This document shows, in pieces, positions 7,505-14,700 of a stretch of DNA of 23,866 nt. The DNA comes from JBFWYO01 sp050186335 (lineage in GTDB: Bacteria; Pseudomonadota; Alphaproteobacteria; Bin65), in contig JBFWYO010000075.1 in the NCBI GenBank assembly GCA_050186335.1, positions 1-23,866 of the forward strand, in the 5' to 3' direction. Both the position numbers and the translations under genes were made by a program. The notes under the pieces are model-generated. The model was not told the origin of the DNA. It worked only from the letters and a program-made list of their open reading frames with translations, and did not search any database. Each line of letters opens with the position of its first letter. The stretch's first letter is position 1.

Positions 7505-8257
7505 ATGCTGGAACTGCGCGGCATCGCCCGTCGTTTCGGCGCCGTCGAGGCGCTCGCGGGCGTCGATCTCGCGGTGCCCGAGGGCGGCGTGTTCGGCCTG
7601 ATCGGCCCGAACGGCGCCGGCAAGACGACGCTGTTCAACATCGTCACCGGCTTCTATGCGCCCGACGCCGGCCGCATCGCCTGGCGCGGCCGCGACATCA
7701 CCGGCTGGCCGCCGCATCGCATCGTGCGCGTCGGCATCGCGCGCAGTTTTCAGAATCTGCGCCTGTATCGGCGCATGACCGTGTTCGAGAATGTGTGGGC
7801 GGCCCAGCACCGCCGCGCCGATGTGCCGGCGCGCGAATTGCTGCTGCCGCGCGGCGAGGCGGAAGCGGCGCGGCGCGGCGAAGTCATGAGCCTGTTGGAG
7901 CGCTGCGGTCTGGCCGGACGGGCCGACGATACCGTCGACGGCCTCAGCCTGGCGGAACAGCGGCGCCTCGAACTGGCGCGCGCGCTCGCCATGCGCCCGG
8001 ACCTGCTACTGCTCGACGAGCCGGCCGGCGGCATGACGCCGATCGAAGCCGCCGCCATGGCCGACCTGATCCGCGCCACCGCGCTGGCCGGCCGCACCTG
8101 CATCGTGGTCGAGCACAAGATGGATGTCATCGCGCGCCTGTGCGATCGCGTCGCCGTGCTGCATTTCGGCCGCAAGATCGCGGAGGGCTCGCCCGACGCG
8201 GTGTTCGCCGATCCGCGCGTGCTGGAAGTCTATCTGGGGCGCGCGCACCATGCTTGA
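7505..8257 (+). CDS. Liv-type ABC transporter ATPase, LivG family (set 2)
   Basis: A 250-residue ATPase. Walker A GPNGAGKTT (34-42), Q-loop SFQNLRLY (81-88), Walker B LLLLDEP (167-173) and switch histidine VVEH (H204) are intact. The ABC signature reads LSLAEQ (147-152): the normally invariant glycine at its fourth position is Ala, whereas the set 1 paralogue keeps LSFGEQ. In the ABC family this glycine contacts the gamma-phosphate of ATP bound by the partner subunit, so activity of one composite site may be reduced; that consequence is inferred. The gene overlaps the next by 8 bp (ATGCTTGA), the same junction seen between livM and livG in set 1. Confidence 0.92.
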   Translation: MLELRGIARRFGAVEALAGVDLAVPEGGVFGLIGPNGAGKTTLFNIVTGFYAPDAGRIAWRGRDITGWPPHRIVRVGIARSFQNLRLYRRMTVFENVWAAQHRRADVPARELLLPRGEAEAARRGEVMSLLERCGLAGRADDTVDGLSLAEQRRLELARALAMRPDLLLLDEPAGGMTPIEAAAMADLIRATALAGRTCIVVEHKMDVIARLCDRVAVLHFGRKIAEGSPDAVFADPRVLEVYLGRAHHA

Positions 8258-8975
8258 TGTCGCCGGACTGTCGGTCCATTACGGCAAGATCGGCGCGCTG
8301 CACGGCGTGTCGCTCGCCGTCGCCGAACGCGAGATCGTCGCGCTGGTCGGCGCCAACGGCGCCGGCAAATCCAGCCTGCTCAACGCGGTCGCCGGCATCG
8401 TCGTGCCGTCGTCGGGGCGCATCGTCTGGAACGGCACCGATCTGACCGGCTGGCCCGCACACCGCGTTTCGCGTCGGGGCATCGTCTCGGTGCCGGAAGG
8501 ACGGCGCATCTTCGTCCAGTTGACGATCGAGGAAAATTTGCGTCTCGGCTATTACGCCGGGCCGCAGTCGCGCCCCTTCGCCACGGCGCGCGACGACATG
8601 CTGGCGCTGTTTCCGGCGTTGGCCGATCGGCTGGGCGAAAAGGGCGCGCTGCTGTCCGGCGGCGAGGCGCAAATGCTCGCCCTGGCGCGCGGGCTGATCG
8701 CCGGCCCGAAACTGCTGCTGCTCGACGAGCCGTCGCTCGGCCTGGCGCCGATCGCCACCGAAAGCATCTTCGCGCTGATCGCCGGCCTGCCGGCGCTCGG
8801 CATTACCGTGCTGCTGGTCGAGCAGAATGTCCGCCAGGCGCTGCAGGTCGCGGCGCGCGCGTATGTCCTCGAAGGCGGCCGGGTGGTGCTTGACGGTGCG
8901 GCGAGTTCGTTGCTCAATCATCCGCACCTGGCCACGGCGTATCTTGGCACCGGTCGAACGGAGCAACGGTCATGA
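8250..8975 (+). CDS. Liv-type ABC transporter ATPase, LivF family (set 2)
   Basis: A 241-residue ATPase. Walker A reads GANGAGKSS (34-42), with Ala in place of the usual Pro at the second position. The signature is LSGGEA (135-140), with Ala where the family has Gln. Walker B LLLLDEPSLGLAP begins at 155, and LVEQN carries the LivF-type Gln (192). The C terminus ends ATAYLGTGRTEQRS. The start lies within the overlap with the preceding ATPase gene, and the last codon and stop overlap the next gene as ATGA, so three genes in a row are translationally coupled. Confidence 0.93.
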   Translation: MLDVAGLSVHYGKIGALHGVSLAVAEREIVALVGANGAGKSSLLNAVAGIVVPSSGRIVWNGTDLTGWPAHRVSRRGIVSVPEGRRIFVQLTIEENLRLGYYAGPQSRPFATARDDMLALFPALADRLGEKGALLSGGEAQMLALARGLIAGPKLLLLDEPSLGLAPIATESIFALIAGLPALGITVLLVEQNVRQALQVAARAYVLEGGRVVLDGAASSLLNHPHLATAYLGTGRTEQRS

Positions 8976-9370
8976 GACCTTATATATACGCGATGCTGCT
9001 GGGCGCACTGGCCGGCGCGGCCGGCACGTTCGGCGTGGCGCTCGCGCAGACCGCCGAGCGCGCGAAAGCCGACATCGCCTGCATGCCGGCGGCTCAAGAC
9101 ATGACTTACGACTGCATCATAAAACTATCGGGTCGCGACAGCGGCAAACCGCTCGCCGGTGCGACGCTGACCGTCGGCGCCGAGATGCCGTCGATGCCGA
9201 TGGCCCATAACGTCCGGCCGGTCGCCGCGAAGGAAGCCGAGCCGGGCACCTATGCGGTGCGCATCGAGCTCGAGATGCACGGCGAATGGGCGCTCAAGCT
9301 CGACATCGCCGGCCCGATGCGCGACCGCATCGTGCAGAAGATGGATTTTGCGGGCGAACATAAGCACTGA
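8972..9370 (+). CDS. Exported YtkA/FixH-like domain protein
   Basis: A 132-residue protein with an N-terminal hydrophobic signal or anchor (residues 5-26, ending VALAQ) and a small beta-rich domain. The pattern resembles the YtkA-like/FixH family: a Met-rich EMPSMPMAHN (71-80), then PGTYAVRIELEMHGEWALKLDIAGP (91-115). The Met and His residues (M72, M75, M77, H79, and the GEHKH tail) could bind a metal such as copper, and C37 and C48 could form a disulfide; both are inferences. It overlaps the last ATPase gene by 4 bp (ATGA), so it is made with the transporter. A periplasmic or membrane-attached accessory role is plausible but its function is not established. Confidence 0.75.
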   Translation: MRPYIYAMLLGALAGAAGTFGVALAQTAERAKADIACMPAAQDMTYDCIIKLSGRDSGKPLAGATLTVGAEMPSMPMAHNVRPVAAKEAEPGTYAVRIELEMHGEWALKLDIAGPMRDRIVQKMDFAGEHKH

Positions 9371-9399
9371 CGCGTAGTGGCGGTGGTTGCGCATTGAAT

Positions 9400-9518
9400 T
9401 GTCACCCCGGACAAGCGCTGCGAAGCGGCGCGCCGATCCGGGGTCCAGGGTGGCTGGGTTCGCGCGGGTGGATGGAGCCTGGACCCCGAGTCTGTGCTGC
9501 GCTCCGCCCGGGGTGACA
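9400..9518. repeat. Nested palindromic repeat, copy 5
   Basis: 119-bp copy of the family also present at 205-790, with outer arms TGTCACCCCGG / CCGGGGTGACA (arm ends at 9518) and inner GATCCGGGGTCCAGG / CCTGGACCCCGAGTC, where one base of the right inner arm has changed. It begins 29 bp after the last gene of the transport operon and may act in 3' end formation of that transcript. Confidence 0.85.
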
Positions 9519-9549
9519 ACGGGAGTGGGGGGGGGTCGCGCGTTTATTT

Positions 9550-9665
9550 TGTCACCCCGGACCAGCGCTCCTTGGCGCGCCGATCCGGGGTCCAGGGTGG
9601 TTGGGTTCGCGCGAGTGGAGGGCGCCTGGACCCCGGGTCTGCGCTGCGCTCCGCCCGGGGTGACA
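9550..9665. repeat. Nested palindromic repeat, copy 6
   Basis: 116-bp copy with intact outer and inner arms; the segment after the left arm (accagcgctccttggcgcg) is diverged. It lies between the ends of two convergent genes and, with the short inverted repeat next to it, is the only structure available to stop transcription there. No classical terminator with a U-tract was seen. Confidence 0.83.
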
Positions 9666-9676
9666 ATGAACGGTCG

Positions 9677-9704
9677 CTCATCCTTCGACTGACTCAGGAC
9701 GAGG
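9677..9704. repeat. Short CTCATCC-type inverted repeat
   Basis: CTCATCCT and AGGACGAG flank TCGACTGACTC, with one mismatch in the arms. The same core (catccttcga ... ctcaggatgagg) appears, better preserved, at 23672-23714, so this is a second dispersed repeat family. It sits 11 bp beyond the stop of the minus-strand transporter gene and could be read into its 3' end. Confidence 0.6.
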
Positions 9705-9714
9705 AAGCCGCCAT

Positions 9715-11115
9715 TTACAAATAGAACCCGAGCAGCTTGCCCCAGAAATACTGCAGCGGCAGCGCGATGAGGATGCCGAGGATCGTGTACGCCAGCAGCA
9801 GGCGCGTGGCGGCGCCGGCGGCGATGCCGCCCATCACGATGGTGGTGATGATCGGCGGCGCCTGGTAGGCGAACGGGAACAGCATCCAGGCCGGCACCTG
9901 CATCATCAGCACCGACAGCAGCGGCCAGCCGGTCGCGTCCGCGATCGATTGCGCGAACGGCGTCATGACGCCGGGCGAGGCGGGCAGCGTGGTCATGACA
10001 CCGACCACGAGTCCCATCGCGTACATCGCGGCGAAATTGGCAAAACCCGCGCCGTGCACGAACGGCACGTAATCCAGAAACGCGCGCGCGATCGCCTTGC
10101 CCAGGCCGGTCTGGTCGACCACGGCGCCGAGGCCGATGATGCCGGCGACGAAAAACCACGGCCCGTAATCGACGGTCTTCGCCATCGTAGTCGGCGGCAC
10201 CACGCCCAGGCGCGGGATCATGCACAGCACGGCGGCGCCCAGCGCGACCCAGGCCGGCGCGATATGATGCAGGAAATCGGTGATCCACAGCGCCAGCGCG
10301 ACCGATACGACGAGCATGAGTTTTCGCTCGGCGGCGCTCCACCGCGCGTGGTCGCTTTCCTGCGAGATCGGCTTGGGCGTGTCCGGGAACAGGCGGACGA
10401 TCAGTAGCGGCAAGGCGACGACGCCGAAAATGCCGATGATCGGGAAATTCAGCAGCAGGTACGTGCCGTAGGTCAGGCTGACGCCGTAGATGCTTTCCGC
10501 CGCGCCGATCAGCCCCATGTTGGGCACATTGGCGGGCAGAATGGCGAACGGGGGAATCGTGGTGCTGAACCCGGCGGCCAGGATCAATCCGGTGCGGCCG
10601 TTGCTGCGTGCGCCGAAGCCGAGCCGTTCGGCCAGCGCGAACACGATCGGCATCAGCAGCATGACGCGACCGACCGCCGACGGAATGAAGAACGCCAGTC
10701 CCGCGCCGACCAGGGCGATGGCCCAGATGAGCCCGCCGTAGGAAGCCGGAAAATGCGCCAGCATCGCGCGCACGACGCGGGCGCCGAGCCCGGACTGCTG
10801 CACCGCGGCGCCGACGATCAGGCCGCCGAACACCAGCCACACGGCGCTGGAATGAAAGCCCGAGAACACGACGCGCGCCGGCGCCAGGGCGAGCGCCATG
10901 GCCAGGAACAGGAACACGATGGCGCCGAAATAGGCCGGCACGGCGCCGGTCGCCCACAGCGCGAGCGCGATCACCACGGTGCCCGCCGTGCGTTGCAGCA
11001 GGGGGGCGGCGCCCCACAAGGGCGGCGCTGCGATCAGCACGACGCCGAGAATTGTCGCCACGAGCGCGACGATGGCGCCCGAACCCAATGGAGTTTTAAC
11101 CGGCGCGGCTTGCAT
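9715..11115 (-). CDS. SLC13/DASS-family anion transporter (divergent)
   Basis: A 466-residue inner-membrane protein with about 11 hydrophobic segments, the usual size for SLC13 (CitT/DASS) sodium/anion symporters, which move dicarboxylates, citrate or sulfate. The two-fold repeat is visible: the first re-entrant region around AFFIPSAVGRVMLLMPI (141-157) and STTIPPFAILPANVPNMGLIG (184-204), the second around MTTLPASPGVMTPFAQSI (374-391). The classical Ser-Asn-Thr motifs are replaced by IPSAVGR and LPASPGV, so this is a distant branch whose ion and substrate cannot be assigned. I chose ATG 11115 (MQAAPVK) because GGGGAAG lies just before it. The frame stays open for 40 more codons upstream (to 11235), but that extension is Arg/Ser-rich, unlike a family N terminus, and would overlap the divergent gene. 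Confidence 0.82.
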   Translation of the reverse strand: MQAAPVKTPLGSGAIVALVATILGVVLIAAPPLWGAAPLLQRTAGTVVIALALWATGAVPAYFGAIVFLFLAMALALAPARVVFSGFHSSAVWLVFGGLIVGAAVQQSGLGARVVRAMLAHFPASYGGLIWAIALVGAGLAFFIPSAVGRVMLLMPIVFALAERLGFGARSNGRTGLILAAGFSTTIPPFAILPANVPNMGLIGAAESIYGVSLTYGTYLLLNFPIIGIFGVVALPLLIVRLFPDTPKPISQESDHARWSAAERKLMLVVSVALALWITDFLHHIAPAWVALGAAVLCMIPRLGVVPPTTMAKTVDYGPWFFVAGIIGLGAVVDQTGLGKAIARAFLDYVPFVHGAGFANFAAMYAMGLVVGVMTTLPASPGVMTPFAQSIADATGWPLLSVLMMQVPAWMLFPFAYQAPPIITTIVMGGIAAGAATRLLLAYTILGILIALPLQYFWGKLLGFYL

Positions 11116-11225
11116 GCTTCCCCGATAGTCGACCGATGCGGACCGTAATTGCGTGCGTGCCGCTTGCCCCCGCGATCCGCCCGATGGCATCTTAGCCGGC
11201 CGATTCAGACGCGAAAGGATTTTCC

Positions 11226-11513
11226 ATGGTGGCATACCTGATAGCGCGCGTGCATGTGACCGACCCCGCCAAGTACGAGGGCTATAAGACGGCCGTGCCG
11301 GCGGCGATCAAGCAGTATGGCGGCAAGTACCTGTCGCGCGGCGGCCAGTTGGAAACGCTGGAAGGCCCGATGGACACCAGCCGGACCGTGGTGCTCGAGT
11401 TCGCCTCGCTCGAACAGGCCCGCAAGTTCTGGCATTCGCCCGAATACACGCACTGCAAGCGGCTGCGCGAAGGGGCTGCCACCATGCATGCGGTGATCGT
11501 CGACGGCACCTGA
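11226..11513 (+). CDS. DUF1330 domain protein
   Basis: A 95-residue cytoplasmic protein of the DUF1330 family (dimeric alpha/beta ferredoxin-like barrel). The typical pattern is complete: MVAYLIARVHVTDPAKYEGY at the start, AAIKQYGGKYLSRGGQLETLEG in the middle, RTVVLEFASLEQARKFWHSPEY then a C-terminal MHAVIVDG strand. ATG 11226 follows AAAGGA at 11215-11220. No enzymatic role is established for the family. It is divergent from the anion transporter gene, separated by 110 bp in which I saw no convincing promoter, and stands alone on its strand before the rpmJ unit. Confidence 0.9.
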   Translation: MVAYLIARVHVTDPAKYEGYKTAVPAAIKQYGGKYLSRGGQLETLEGPMDTSRTVVLEFASLEQARKFWHSPEYTHCKRLREGAATMHAVIVDGT

Positions 11514-11555
11514 CCCGCGCGCCTGAAACCGCGGCAATATGGGCCGTTTGGCCGG

Positions 11556-11584
11556 TTGACAAGGCACGGCCGGCCGCCTATTTT
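11556..11584 (+). promoter_or_regulatory. Sigma-70 promoter of rpmJ
   Basis: TTGACA (11556-11561) and TATTTT (11579-11584) are separated by exactly 17 bp, the best promoter match in the window. Transcription would begin near 11591, giving a leader of about 50 nt before the ATG at 11642. A constitutive housekeeping promoter fits a ribosomal protein gene. Confidence 0.75.
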
Positions 11585-11594
11585 CCGCGCCAAT

Positions 11595-11618
11595 ACCGGG
11601 CGCTCGCGCCCGGTTTTT
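11595..11618 (+). other. Hairpin with U-tract in the rpmJ 5' leader
   Basis: ACCGGGCG (11595-11602) and CGCCCGGT (11607-11614) form a perfect 8-bp stem with a CTCG loop, followed directly by T residues (11614-11618). It looks like an intrinsic terminator but lies only a few bases after the expected start site of rpmJ. It may end read-through from the DUF1330 gene, protect the 5' end of rpmJ mRNA, or act as an attenuator; the sequence alone does not decide. Confidence 0.65.
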
Positions 11619-11641
11619 GCTGTTTTCGACCGGAGCGGACC

Positions 11642-11767
11642 ATGAAAGTCGCCAATTCCCTCAAGACGCTGAAGGCCCGGCACAAGGATTGCCGCATCGT
11701 GCGCCGCCGCGGCCGCGTCTACGTCATCAACAAGACCAATCCGCGCTTCAAGGCCCGTCAGGGCTGA
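11642..11767 (+). CDS. rpmJ: 50S ribosomal protein L36, zinc-ligand-free type
   Basis: A 41-residue ribosomal protein, MKVANSLKTLKARHKDCRIV followed by the diagnostic RRRGRVYVINKTNPRFKARQG tail of bacterial L36. It binds 23S rRNA in the large subunit. Only one cysteine (C17) remains, so the four-ligand zinc ribbon of the C+ type is absent; this is the YkgO-like C- form usual in alphaproteobacteria. The ATG at 11642 follows CCGGAGCGGACC, a good ribosome site. It is encoded alone, between its own promoter and terminator, rather than in the spc ribosomal operon. Confidence 0.96.
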   Translation: MKVANSLKTLKARHKDCRIVRRRGRVYVINKTNPRFKARQG

Positions 11768-11817
11768 AGTGGCGGCACCCACCCCTTTTTCGGGGGGCGG
11801 GTTAGCTATACGACCGT

Positions 11818-11850
11818 AAGCCGCGCCCCGTTGGGCGCGGCTTTACTTTT
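11818..11850 (+). terminator. Intrinsic terminator of rpmJ
   Basis: AAGCCGCGCCC (11818-11828) and GGGCGCGGCTT (11833-11843) form a perfect 11-bp stem with loop CGTT, followed by TACTTTT. A weaker hairpin precedes it 9 bp after the stop codon (ACCCACCCC 11777-11785 with GGGGCGGGT 11794-11802, one mismatch). Confidence 0.85.
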
Positions 11851-11880
11851 GGCCCGGGCGTCGCGTCGGCGGGCCGAGTT

Positions 11881-11909
11881 TTGCCTCGCGGCCGCCGGCC
11901 TTGTATGCT
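11881..11909 (+). promoter_or_regulatory. Candidate promoter for the TMEM43-glcDEF operon
   Basis: TTGCCT (11881-11886) and TATGCT (11904-11909) are 17 bp apart. The predicted start near 11916 leaves a leader of about 45 nt before the ATG at 11961. It lies just after the rpmJ terminator and is the only good match in the gap. Confidence 0.55.
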
Positions 11910-11960
11910 TTCGCCGCGCGGCAGGTCAGCATTCGACGCGAACAATCAGGGGACCCTGCG

Positions 11961-13169
11961 ATGGCCGACGAGAACCAACCCAACGAACCCAGTTCCGGCA
12001 CCTATACCGAAACCACGTCGCAGTCATGGCTGCAACGGATGAAGGGCGCGATCACCGGCGTGCTGGTCGGCATCGCCTTGGTGCCGGCCTCGATCTGGTT
12101 CCTGGCCTGGAACGAAGACCGCGCGGTGACCACGGCGCGCTCGCTGACCGAAGGCGCCGCCGCGGTGGTCAGCGTGGAAGCCGCCAAGGTCGACCCGGCG
12201 AACAACGGCAAACTGATCTATGTCACCGGCGAGCTGGCGACGACCGGCACGTTGACCGACGCGGAATTCGGCGTCTCCGCCGAAGGCGTGATGCTGGTGC
12301 GCCAGGTGGAAATGTTCCAATGGCGCGAAAAATCGGAGAGCAAGACGCGCGAGAAGATCGGCGGCGGCACGGAAACCGTCACCACCTACAGCTACGAGCG
12401 CACCTGGTCGACCGCGCGCATCGACTCGTCCAGCTTCAAGCAGCCCGGCGGGCACCAGAACCCGGAAATGCGCTATAGCGGCCGCAACTACGTTTCGCCG
12501 AATGTGACGCTGGGCGCCTTCAGCGTGCCAGAGCGGCTGGTGACCCAGGTCGGCAATGCCAAGCCGGTCGAGGTGACGCGGCAGATGGTCGAGCAGTTCG
12601 TCCTTAAATCCGGCCAGGCGGCGAATTTCTCCGACAGCGCGATCTTCATCGGCAGCGATCCGGCGTCGCCCAAGGTGGGCGACCTACGGGTGTCGTTCAA
12701 GATCGTGCCGAAGCAGACGGTCAGCATCGTGGCGCAGCAGAGCGCCAACAGTTTCGCGCCGTACCAGACCAAGGCCGGCAACCAGCTGATGATGCTGTCG
12801 ACCGGCACGGTCGCCGCGAACGCGATGTTCAAGCAGGCGGAGTCGGCGAACCGGACCACCACCTGGCTGTTTCGCCTGGGCGGCTGCATCGCCATGTTCA
12901 TCGGTTTCTCGATGATCATGGGGCCGATCCGCATGCTTGGCGCCGTGCTGCCGATCCTCTCGCAGCTGTTCCAACTCGGCACCGGCCTGGTCGCGCTGGT
13001 GTTGACCGCCATCGTGGCGCCGATCACCATTGCCATCGCCTGGTTTGCGGTGCGGCCGGTGACCGCCGCGATCGTGCTTGCGGCCGGGCTTGTGCTTGCG
13101 TTCGGCATCGTCAAGCTGCGCAAGAAGAAGATCGTCGCGCCGCCGCAAGCGGCAACTCCGGCCGCATGA
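11961..13169 (+). CDS. TMEM43 (LUMA) family membrane protein
   Basis: A 402-residue protein of the TMEM43 family, known in bacteria and animals. Architecture: one membrane segment after a short polar N terminus (about 31-50, ITGVLVGIALVPASIWFLAW), a large soluble domain (about 55-295) with the family-typical TEGAAAVV, EMFQWREKSES and YSYERTW stretches, then three or four membrane segments (about 297-384) and a basic tail KLRKKK. Bacterial members have no settled function; animal TMEM43 sits in inner nuclear and ER membranes. I chose ATG 11961 (MADENQ) with AGGGGA upstream; an in-frame start 20 codons earlier would fall in the promoter/leader. The glcD gene starts 10 bp after its stop, so it is probably co-transcribed with glycolate oxidase, an unexpected partner. 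Confidence 0.88.
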   Translation: MADENQPNEPSSGTYTETTSQSWLQRMKGAITGVLVGIALVPASIWFLAWNEDRAVTTARSLTEGAAAVVSVEAAKVDPANNGKLIYVTGELATTGTLTDAEFGVSAEGVMLVRQVEMFQWREKSESKTREKIGGGTETVTTYSYERTWSTARIDSSSFKQPGGHQNPEMRYSGRNYVSPNVTLGAFSVPERLVTQVGNAKPVEVTRQMVEQFVLKSGQAANFSDSAIFIGSDPASPKVGDLRVSFKIVPKQTVSIVAQQSANSFAPYQTKAGNQLMMLSTGTVAANAMFKQAESANRTTTWLFRLGGCIAMFIGFSMIMGPIRMLGAVLPILSQLFQLGTGLVALVLTAIVAPITIAIAWFAVRPVTAAIVLAAGLVLAFGIVKLRKKKIVAPPQAATPAA

Positions 13170-13179
13170 GGCGCCTGCA

Positions 13180-14667
13180 ATGAAAATGCCCGCCCCCGAC
13201 GCTGCGACGCTGGACAGGCGACAGGAAATCGTCGCCGCCTTGCGGGCGATTGTGCCGGGGGAGGGCGTGATCGACGCCGAGGATGAACGCCGGGCCTACG
13301 AGTGCGACGGGCTGTCGGCCTATCGGCAGTTGCCGATGGTCGTGGTGCTGCCGACGCGCACCGAACAGGTCGCCGAAATTCTGCGCTATTGCCGGCGCGA
13401 AAACATCAAAATCGTCCCGCGCGGCGCCGGCACCTCGCTGTCGGGCGGGGCCTTGCCGCTCGAGGACGGCGTGCTGCTCGGCCTCGGCAAGTTCAATCGC
13501 ATTCTCGACATCGATTACGCCAACCGCTGCGTCGTGGCGCAGCCGGGCGTCACCAACCTCGCGATCAGCACGGCAGTGCAGGAGCGGGGCTTCTATTACG
13601 CGCCGGACCCGTCGAGCCAGATCGCCTGCTCGATCGGCGGCAACGTGGCGGAAAATTCCGGCGGCGTGCGGTGCCTCAAATACGGCCTGACCGCCGGCAA
13701 CGTGCTGGGCATCGAGTTCGTCACCATCGACGGCGAGATCATGCGCATCGGCGGCAAGCATCTGGACGCCGAGGGCTACGATCTGCTCGGCATCATCACC
13801 GGGTCCGAAGGTTTGCTCGGCGTGGTGACCGAAGTCACCGTGCGCATTCTGCAGAAGGCGCCCGATGCGCGCGCCGTGCTGATCGGTTTTCCGTCCAGCG
13901 AGGCGGCAGGCGAGGCGGTCGGCGCGATCATCGGCGCCGGCATCATTCCGAGCGGCATGGAAATGATGGACAAGCCCGCCATTCACGCCGCCGAGGATTT
14001 CATCCAGGCCGGCTATCCGCGCGACGTCGAGGCGCTGCTGATCGTCGAGCTGGACGGACCGACGGTCGAGGTCGACGAGCTGATGGCGCGCGTCGAGGCG
14101 ATCGCGCGCGCACACGGCGCCGCGTCCCTGCGCGTCAGCCAGAACGAGGAGGAGCGGCTGAAATTCTGGGCAGGGCGCAAGGCCGCCTTTCCCGCCGTCG
14201 GACGCATTTCGCCGGATTATTACTGCATGGACGGAACCATCCCGCGCCGCCGCCTGTCCGAAGTGCTGACCCGCATGCGCGAGATGGAGAAGCGATATGG
14301 GCTGCGGGTCGCCAACGTGTTCCATGCCGGCGACGGCAATCTGCATCCGCTGATCCTGTACGACGCCAACAAGCCGGGCGAACTCGAACGCACCGAGGCG
14401 TTCGGCGCGGAAATCCTGAAAATGTGCGTCGAGGTCGGCGGCGTGCTGACCGGCGAGCACGGCGTCGGGGTGGAGAAGCGCGATCTCATGCCGGTCATGT
14501 TCTCCGAGGTGGATTTGGCGCAGCAGCTGCGCATCAAGTGCGCGTTCGATCCGGACAACCTGCTCAATCCGGGCAAGGTGTTTCCGATGCTGCACCGCTG
14601 CGCCGAACTCGGCCGCGTTCATGTGCACGCGGGGCAGACGCGGTTTCCCGACTTGCCGCGCTTCTAG
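13180..14667 (+). CDS. glcD: Glycolate oxidase subunit GlcD (FAD-linked)
   Basis: A 495-residue flavoprotein subunit that, with GlcE and GlcF, oxidises glycolate to glyoxylate and passes electrons to the membrane quinone pool. The FAD-binding PCMH domain shows PRGAGTSLSGGALP (80-93), DPSSQIACSIGGNVAENSGG (143-162) and TGSEGLLGVVTEVTV (207-221). The C-terminal domain carries the metal/substrate histidines in HAGDGNLHP (382-390) and GEHGVG (425-430), then the typical DPDNLLNPGK. Length matches E. coli GlcD (499). The ATG at 13180 is 10 bp after the preceding gene; a second ATG two codons on is possible. D-lactate dehydrogenases share this fold, but the following glcE and glcF settle the call. 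Confidence 0.95.
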   Translation: MKMPAPDAATLDRRQEIVAALRAIVPGEGVIDAEDERRAYECDGLSAYRQLPMVVVLPTRTEQVAEILRYCRRENIKIVPRGAGTSLSGGALPLEDGVLLGLGKFNRILDIDYANRCVVAQPGVTNLAISTAVQERGFYYAPDPSSQIACSIGGNVAENSGGVRCLKYGLTAGNVLGIEFVTIDGEIMRIGGKHLDAEGYDLLGIITGSEGLLGVVTEVTVRILQKAPDARAVLIGFPSSEAAGEAVGAIIGAGIIPSGMEMMDKPAIHAAEDFIQAGYPRDVEALLIVELDGPTVEVDELMARVEAIARAHGAASLRVSQNEEERLKFWAGRKAAFPAVGRISPDYYCMDGTIPRRRLSEVLTRMREMEKRYGLRVANVFHAGDGNLHPLILYDANKPGELERTEAFGAEILKMCVEVGGVLTGEHGVGVEKRDLMPVMFSEVDLAQQLRIKCAFDPDNLLNPGKVFPMLHRCAELGRVHVHAGQTRFPDLPRF

Positions 14668-14700
14668 GATGAACGCATCGAACCCGCCGGTGCCGCCGCC

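Noticed and set aside
1054..9370. Recent tandem duplication of one HMGF set
   Set aside because: Corresponding proteins share family motifs but differ in loops, tails and ATPase signatures, and gene junctions differ, so the sets are not near-identical copies.
9125..11017. 630-codon minus-strand frame through the SLC13-type gene and the repeats
   Set aside because: It is out of phase with the transporter, crosses two palindromic repeats and has an Arg-rich soluble composition.
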